From Chloroflexota bacterium (lineage in GTDB: Bacteria; Chloroflexota; Anaerolineae; UBA4142), in NCBI GenBank assembly GCA_016865935.1, contig VGOB01000003.1, positions 1-61,678 on the forward strand: DNA of 61,678 nt. The letters are read 5' to 3'. This document shows positions 57,117-61,678 of the stretch, piece after piece. Positions within the stretch are counted from its first letter, which is position 1, and the number at the start of each line of letters is the position of its first letter. The notes beneath the pieces are model-generated. The model was given only the letters and a program-made list of their open reading frames with translations, was not told the DNA's origin and made no database searches. The position numbers and the translations under genes were made by a program.

Positions 57117-58445
57117 TCATAAACCCGGAATACCGGGAAACATGCCGCGCCCTCTGCCACTTTTGAATTGCTGCATCATGCGCTGCATTTGTTTGAATTG
57201 ACTGACGAGTTGATTGACTTCTTGCACCGACGTGCCGCTGCCGAGCGCGATTCGTTTGCGCCGCGAGCCGTTCAACACTTCGGGACGCACGCGCTCTTCG
57301 CGCGTCATCGAATTGATGATCGCTTCGACGCGCTTCATCTGCTTGTCGGTCACATCGGCGGGTAAATCCTTGGCGACCTGGTTCAACCCTGGCACCATTC
57401 CCAGGATTTGCGAGAGCGGTCCCATTTTTTTGATCGCCTGCAATTGTTCGAGAAAATCTTCGAACGTAAATTGCGCGCGTAAAAATTTCTCCGCCGCCTT
57501 TTGCGCGGTCTCCTGATCGATCGTCTCTTGCGCTTTTTCGATGAGCGTGAGGACATCGCCCATTCCCAAAATGCGCGACGCGAGCCGATCCGGGTAGAAC
57601 GATTCGAGCGCGTCCGTCTTTTCGCCGACCGCGAGATACTTGATCGGCACGCCGGTCACCGCGCGCACCGAGAGCGCCGCGCCGCCGCGCGCATCGCCGT
57701 CAACCTTGGTGAGGATTAACCCGGTCAACCCGACGCGCTGGTTGAATTCGTCCGCGACCCGCACCGCCTCTTGCCCGGTCATCGCGTCCACCACCAAGAG
57801 AATTTCTTGCGGCTTGGCTTTCGCTTTGACTTCTTCCAGTTCGCGCATCATCTCGTCGTCAATGTGCAGACGACCGGCGGTATCGAGCAAGACGACGCTG
57901 TACGCGCCATCGCTCGCGCGTTTGACCGCGTTCGCGCAGATGTTGGGCGGCGGAGCCGTATTGCCTTCTGAATGTACCGGAATATCGAGTTGCTTGCCGA
58001 GCGTTTGCAGTTGTTGAATCGCCGCCGGTCGCCGCGTATCCGCCGCGACGAGCAGCGGCTTTTGCTGGTGCTTGCGAAGTTGCAGCGCGAGTTTCGCCGC
58101 CGTCGTCGTCTTGCCCGAGCCTTGCAGACCGACGAGCATTATGACGTGCGGCGGTTCGCCGGAGAGATCGATCTTCGCCGGTTCGCCAAGCGTCTTGGTC
58201 AACTCTTCGTTGACGATCTTGACGACCATCTGCGCGGGCGAGAGCGAGCGCATCACCTCTTCGCCGACGGCGCGCTCGCGCACGCGCGCGAGAAAATCCT
58301 TGACGACTTTGAAATTAACGTCCGCCTCGAGCAATGCCAGGCGGACCTCGCGCAACGCGGCGTCCACGTCGGCTTCGGACAATTTGCCCTTGCCGCTCAG
58401 TTTTTTGAAGACCGCGTTCAGTTTCTCGCTCAGACTATCGAACAC
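57117..58445 (-). CDS. ffh: Signal recognition particle protein Ffh
   Basis: A 442-residue SRP54 GTPase. N domain (1-85) has LSEADVDAALREVRLALLEADVN. The G domain carries GLQGSGKTTTAAKLA (G1, about 104-118), DTRRPAAIQQL, LLDTAGRLHID (G3) and LTKVDGDARGG (G4). The M domain begins near 325 (FTFEDFLEQLQAIKKMGPLS) and ends Met-rich (FKQMQRMMQQF) for signal-peptide and SRP RNA binding. It heads the ffh-rpsP-khpA-rimM run. Promoter not clearly visible upstream of 58445. Confidence 0.97.
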   Translation of the reverse strand: MFDSLSEKLNAVFKKLSGKGKLSEADVDAALREVRLALLEADVNFKVVKDFLARVRERAVGEEVMRSLSPAQMVVKIVNEELTKTLGEPAKIDLSGEPPHVIMLVGLQGSGKTTTAAKLALQLRKHQQKPLLVAADTRRPAAIQQLQTLGKQLDIPVHSEGNTAPPPNICANAVKRASDGAYSVVLLDTAGRLHIDDEMMRELEEVKAKAKPQEILLVVDAMTGQEAVRVADEFNQRVGLTGLILTKVDGDARGGAALSVRAVTGVPIKYLAVGEKTDALESFYPDRLASRILGMGDVLTLIEKAQETIDQETAQKAAEKFLRAQFTFEDFLEQLQAIKKMGPLSQILGMVPGLNQVAKDLPADVTDKQMKRVEAIINSMTREERVRPEVLNGSRRKRIALGSGTSVQEVNQLVSQFKQMQRMMQQFKSGRGRGMFPGIPGL

Positions 58446-58556
58446 AGTGCGATATTTTAATGCAGAATGGGGATTTGGTCAAACTGTTGGAGTGTTCGCC
58501 CCGCCTCGCCAAATGCCCGCGGTATCAAAGATTTTCCTCTGGCAAGCGCGAGTTCA

Positions 58557-58606
58557 AACCATTGCAAATTTTTGCGCGGCTTGCGCGAATTATGAAAACA
58601 ATGGTT
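58557..58606. promoter_or_regulatory. Inverted repeat AACCATTG ... CAATGGTT at the lacI promoter
   Basis: The halves (58557-58564, 58599-58606) are perfect inverses 34 bp apart; the right half overlaps the -35 box. It may be an autoregulatory operator pair, but LacI sites usually have closer halves. Confidence 0.35.
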
Positions 58607-58633
58607 GACTTTGCACCAAGATTGTGCTATAAT
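58605..58633 (+). promoter_or_regulatory. Promoter TTGACT - 17 bp - TATAAT for the LacI-type operon
   Basis: -35 at 58605-58610, -10 at 58628-58633 with GTGC before it, then CAGGAGA 9 nt before ATG 58656. Confidence 0.9.
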
Positions 58634-58655
58634 CTCAATCAGGAGATTTCGCTCG

Positions 58656-59678
58656 ATGAAGACAGGTCTCAAAGAGATCGCCCGGCGCGCCGGCGTTTCG
58701 GTAAGCACCGTCTCGCGCGCGCTCAACGGCAGCGCGCGCGTCGATCCGGAAACGCGCGCCCGCATTCGCGCGGCGATGCAGCGCGTCAATTATCGCGCGC
58801 GGACACTCCCCCCGGAATTTTCCCCACCTGCGACCCGCCTCCTCGGTTTGCTGATGCCGGAAGGAATGCAAGCGCTCGGCTTGAACACCAGCGTCTACGG
58901 AGCGGTCGCCGATGCGATTCGCGCGACGGCGGAAGCCGCGGGCTATGGCGTCACGATTGGCACGTACACGAACAGCGCCGAAATCGTCACGGTCGGCGAC
59001 CGTCTCCTCGCGCAAAAAAATCTCGACGGCGCGGTTCTCTTTCGCACGCGCCTCGCCGACGAGTCGTTCGATTGGTTCCGCGAACTTGAACTTCCCTTTG
59101 TCGTGATTGGTCGCTTGTTCGAGCGCGATCCGTTTCACTGTGTCGGCGTGGACAATCGGCGCGCCGGTTATCTGGCGGCGAAACACTTGATCGATCTGGG
59201 ACACAAACGCATCGCGTTCGTCAACGGACCGCGCGAAGTCGCGCCCACGGTGTTGCGGCTCGAAGGATTTCGCAACGCGTTGCGTGAAGCGCAACTCACG
59301 CCGCGCGAGGATTGGCTCCTCGAATCGAAATACGATCCGCCATTGGGCGCGCAACTGGCGCGCCAATTGGTCGCCGCGAAGGATCGCCCGACCGCCATCA
59401 TCGCGGCGAATGATCGCGTGGCGTGGGCGATTATGCGCGCGTTGCAAGAGCAAGGACGCGCCGTGCCTGCCGATGTCTCAGTGATCGGCTTTGACGACGC
59501 GGAAGAATCGGCGCACTCGTCGCCGCCGCTCACGACCGTCCGGATCGAGTGGAAGCAAATGGCGGAAATCGCGACGCAGATGCTGATCGAAATCCTGCAA
59601 CGCCGCAACATCAGCCGCATCTACGTCGTGCTGGAACCGAAGGTGATCGTGCGCGCGTCTACCGCGCCGCCCAAGTAA
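58656..59678 (+). CDS. LacI family transcriptional regulator
   Basis: A 340-residue repressor. The HTH is LKEIARRAGVSVSTVSRALN (residues 5-24) with hinge RARIRAAMQRVNYRAR. The effector domain is of periplasmic-binding type (LLGLLMPEGMQ, FVVIGRLFERDPFHCVGVDN, AANDRVAWAIMRALQEQG, VSVIGFDDAEESAHSSPPLTTVRI). It lies 10 nt upstream of the enolase-superfamily gene, in the same direction, so it probably controls the sugar-acid genes that follow and itself; the inducer would be a sugar acid or its product (inference). Confidence 0.93.
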   Translation: MKTGLKEIARRAGVSVSTVSRALNGSARVDPETRARIRAAMQRVNYRARTLPPEFSPPATRLLGLLMPEGMQALGLNTSVYGAVADAIRATAEAAGYGVTIGTYTNSAEIVTVGDRLLAQKNLDGAVLFRTRLADESFDWFRELELPFVVIGRLFERDPFHCVGVDNRRAGYLAAKHLIDLGHKRIAFVNGPREVAPTVLRLEGFRNALREAQLTPREDWLLESKYDPPLGAQLARQLVAAKDRPTAIIAANDRVAWAIMRALQEQGRAVPADVSVIGFDDAEESAHSSPPLTTVRIEWKQMAEIATQMLIEILQRRNISRIYVVLEPKVIVRASTAPPK

Positions 59679-59688
59679 TGAGGATGAA

Positions 59689-60828
59689 ATGAAAATTACG
59701 CGTGTTGAAACGCTGTGGCCCTCCAGCATCGAACCCGCGCCGTTTTTTTTCGTGCAAGTCTACACCGACGAAGGATTTGTCGGTTTGGGACAAGCGCCGG
59801 ATGCGCGGCGTACGATTCCATCGGTCGAAGAATGGGCGCGCCGATTTTTGCTCGGCAAGAATCCGCTCGACATCGAATATTTTTGGAATCGCGCGTACGA
59901 AGCCGCGCATTATCACGGTTTTGCCGGAGCCGAAATGCGCGCGATCTCCGCGCTCGACATCGCGTTGTGGGACATCGCCGGGCAAGTCGCGCGCCAGCCG
60001 ATCTATCAATTGCTCGGGGGCAAAGTGCGCGATCAGATTCGCGTTTACAACACCTGCTCGAATTATCGCGATTTGAATGATCGCATCCTCGTCCGTCAAA
60101 AGCCGCTGCAACTCGTCGAAGAACTTGTCGCGAATGGCATCACCGCGTTCAAATATTCCCCGTTCGATCACATCGCCGATCCAACACTCGGCAATTATGG
60201 TTCGATTGACGACATCGCGAAAGCGTGCGAGCCGATTCGCCAAGTGTACGAAAAATACGGCACGTCCATCGAAGTCGGGATCGAAGGGCACTGCAAATGG
60301 AATCTGCCAATGGCGACGCGCGTCGCGCAATATCTCGAACGTTTTAACATTATGTGGCTGGAAGATTTGATGCAACCCGACAATCCCGATCAACTCGCGC
60401 GCTTGCGCGAGCGCACGCGCTTGCCGCTCGCCGGGAGCGAACGATTTTTTACGCGTTGGCAAATGTTGCCGTTGATACGCGATGGCGGCACCGACATTGT
60501 CATCGCCGATGTGACCTGGTGCGGCGGAATCTCTGAATTGAAAAAACTCGCGGTGCTGGCGGAAACGTTCAAACTGCCGATTGCGCCGCACGATCACACT
60601 GGACCGGTTGGCATGTACGCGACTGCGCACGTGATGGCAAATGTGCCGAATGGTTTGGTCATGGAGACGACACGCGTGTTTTACAACGGCTATTATTCCG
60701 AACTCGTCGAGCCGACAATTACGATTCGCAACGGACATTTGTTTTTGCCGGAAGGACCCGGTTTGGGAACGAAACTGCGTCCGCAAGTGCGCGAGCGCGC
60801 GGATATTGTCATTCAAGGTTTCGAATAA
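59689..60828 (+). CDS. Mandelate racemase / enolase-superfamily acid-sugar dehydratase
   Basis: A 379-residue protein. The capping domain (1-125) has FFFVQVYTDEGFVGLGQ and ISALDIALWDIAGQ. In the barrel, VGIEGHCKWN (about 195-204), MWLEDLMQPDN and LAGSERFFTRW hold the three metal carboxylates, and IAPHDHTGPVG (near 302) the His typical of galactonate/gluconate-type dehydratases. KYSP near 148 takes the place of the KxK of racemases, so an aldonate dehydratase is more likely than a racemase. The start is ATG 59689, 10 nt after lacI. Confidence 0.87.
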   Translation: MKITRVETLWPSSIEPAPFFFVQVYTDEGFVGLGQAPDARRTIPSVEEWARRFLLGKNPLDIEYFWNRAYEAAHYHGFAGAEMRAISALDIALWDIAGQVARQPIYQLLGGKVRDQIRVYNTCSNYRDLNDRILVRQKPLQLVEELVANGITAFKYSPFDHIADPTLGNYGSIDDIAKACEPIRQVYEKYGTSIEVGIEGHCKWNLPMATRVAQYLERFNIMWLEDLMQPDNPDQLARLRERTRLPLAGSERFFTRWQMLPLIRDGGTDIVIADVTWCGGISELKKLAVLAETFKLPIAPHDHTGPVGMYATAHVMANVPNGLVMETTRVFYNGYYSELVEPTITIRNGHLFLPEGPGLGTKLRPQVRERADIVIQGFE

Positions 60829-60830
60829 AT

Positions 60831-60896
60831 ACAGACCGATGACGGACGACCGACGACCGACATTTTTCCGGTCGCCCGTCGTCGGTCATCGGTCAC
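60831..60896. repeat. Heptamer hairpin, GACCGAC / GTCGGTC units
   Basis: CAGACCGATGACGGACGACC and GACGACCGAC are mirrored by GGTCGCCCGTCGTCGGTCAT and CGGTCAC around ATTTTTCC. It lies between the dehydratase and the aldolase gene. Confidence 0.9.
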
Positions 60897-60909
60897 TTTG
60901 GAGCGCACA

Positions 60910-61678
60910 ATGGATTTCAAACCACACGGCATCATGCCTGCGATGGTCACGCCGTTGACCGATGATGAAAAAATCGACGAGCCCGCACTGCGCCGACTCG
61001 TCAACCATTTGATTGCCGGCGGCATTCACGGACTCTTTGCGGTTGGCACGCAAGGCGAAGCGTACGCGCTGACGTTCGAGGAAAAACAACGCGTCACCGA
61101 AATCGTCGTCGAAGAAACGCGGCGGCGCGTGCCGGTTTACATCGGCACCGGCGCGATCACGACGCGCGAAACGATTGCGCTGACGCAAATGGCGGAGCGC
61201 ATCGGCGCGGACGCGGTGAGTGTGCTGACGCCGTACTTTATCGCGCCAAACGCCGAAGAAGTGTACGCGCATTACGCCGCGATCGCGCGCGCGACGCGCT
61301 TGCCGGTTTTGTTGTACACGAACCCCGCGCGCACCGGCGTCCATCTTTCGCCGGACGTTGCCGCGCGTCTCGCGCAAATCGAAAACATCGTCGGCGTCAA
61401 AGACAGCAGCGGCGATCTGACGCTGACGACCGAATTCATTCGCCGCGCGGCAAGCGCGAAATTTCACGTGCTTGCCGGACGCGATACGTTGATCTTTGCG
61501 ACGCTCGTCTCCGGCGGCTCCGGATCGATTGCCGCGACCGCGAACGTCGTGCCGCAACTCGTCGCGGAAATTTACACCGCGTTCGTTGCAGGCGATCTGG
61601 CGCGCGCGCGCCAAGCGCAGGCGCGTCTCGCGCCGCTCCGGATCGCATTCGACCTGGGAACATTTCCGGTGGTCATCA
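60910..61678 (+). CDS. DapA/DHDPS-family lyase (sugar-acid aldolase), 3' end beyond window
   Basis: The first 256 codons of a class I aldolase are present. MPAMVTPLTDD and GLFAVGTQGEAYALTFEEK (GTxGE substrate loop, residues 46-50) are the family start. Tyr136 (LLYTNPART) is the proton shuttle and Lys164 (GVKDSSGD) the Schiff-base lysine. DapA makes dihydrodipicolinate, but next to a LacI regulator and an acid-sugar dehydratase a 2-keto-3-deoxy-sugar-acid lyase is more likely. TTGGAG precedes ATG 60910. The frame is open to the window end. Confidence 0.88.
   Translation, partial: MDFKPHGIMPAMVTPLTDDEKIDEPALRRLVNHLIAGGIHGLFAVGTQGEAYALTFEEKQRVTEIVVEETRRRVPVYIGTGAITTRETIALTQMAERIGADAVSVLTPYFIAPNAEEVYAHYAAIARATRLPVLLYTNPARTGVHLSPDVAARLAQIENIVGVKDSSGDLTLTTEFIRRAASAKFHVLAGRDTLIFATLVSGGSGSIAATANVVPQLVAEIYTAFVAGDLARARQAQARLAPLRIAFDLGTFPVVI

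Overview
The window looks like a chromosomal segment of a GC-rich bacterium, most probably a Chloroflexota (Anaerolineae-like) genome or MAG. This is an inference. It rests on protein character (GT39 and ALG5-like glycosyltransferases, an F420-type luciferase-like oxidoreductase, DUF711, a YabN-like MazG), extreme CGCG/GCGC richness, a Gram-positive-type YidC, and very abundant heptamer-periodic intergenic repeats. No phage or plasmid replication genes, CRISPR array or rRNA were seen. Genes are tightly packed; no stretch over 300 bases lacks a gene.

Layout. 1-6758: a transposase remnant, then a minus-strand envelope-sugar block (two GT2 glycosyltransferases, a GT39 membrane glycosyltransferase, two methyltransferases, an RmlD-like reductase), coupled largely by ATGA overlaps. 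6873-16805: the origin-type cluster rpmH-rnpA-yidD-[PQQ lipoprotein]-yidC-jag, a PfkB kinase, a GNAT enzyme, parA-dedA-parB, an MBL-fold hydrolase and a YchF-like GTPase. 16829-22233: sugar-phosphate isomerase, ROK kinase, an FtsB/DivIC-like protein, DUF711 and a 590-residue Rossmann protein. 22295-24816: a four-helix-bundle (S23/IVS-type) gene boxed by inverted heptamer repeats, a membrane protein and a B12-binding radical SAM protein. 24982-29580: response regulator, histidine kinase, LLM oxidoreductase and an HU-HhH fusion. 29611-39645: mazG, tRNA-Leu(CAG), rplS, GH172-like protein, mutS2, cvpA-like, a 30-residue membrane peptide, yraN, miaA, an annealing-protein-like gene and DUF362.

39654-42549: an apparently acquired patch holding a ferritin-like fragment and a beta-class DNA methyltransferase plus PmeII-type endonuclease, with AT-richer, less CGCG-laden sequence than its surroundings. 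42521-51678: cupin, secreted protein, efflux ATPase and adaptor without a permease, two OmpR/HisKA two-component systems, and a BtrH-like protein coupled to the second regulator. 51835-58445: EamA transporter, a membrane protein, manC, dprA and, on the minus strand, ffh-rpsP-khpA-rimM. 58656-end: a LacI regulator with an enolase-superfamily dehydratase and a DapA-family aldolase, which reads as a sugar-acid catabolic operon.

The most striking content is two repeat systems. (1) About 30 loci carry imperfect hairpins built of ~7-nt tandem units. Each locus uses its own heptamer, and most show an inverted second arm. They sit between genes, supply the last codons of several genes, and lie in frame inside at least three coding regions (ParB, radical SAM, GT39). 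(2) About 10 copies of an 50-120 bp palindrome with GTCATTGCGAGG / CTCGCAATGAC (or GTCATTTCGA) ends occur, of which three interrupt conserved ORFs in frame (MutS2, a histidine kinase DHp domain, GT39), much as Rickettsia palindromic elements do. The two systems nest in one another.
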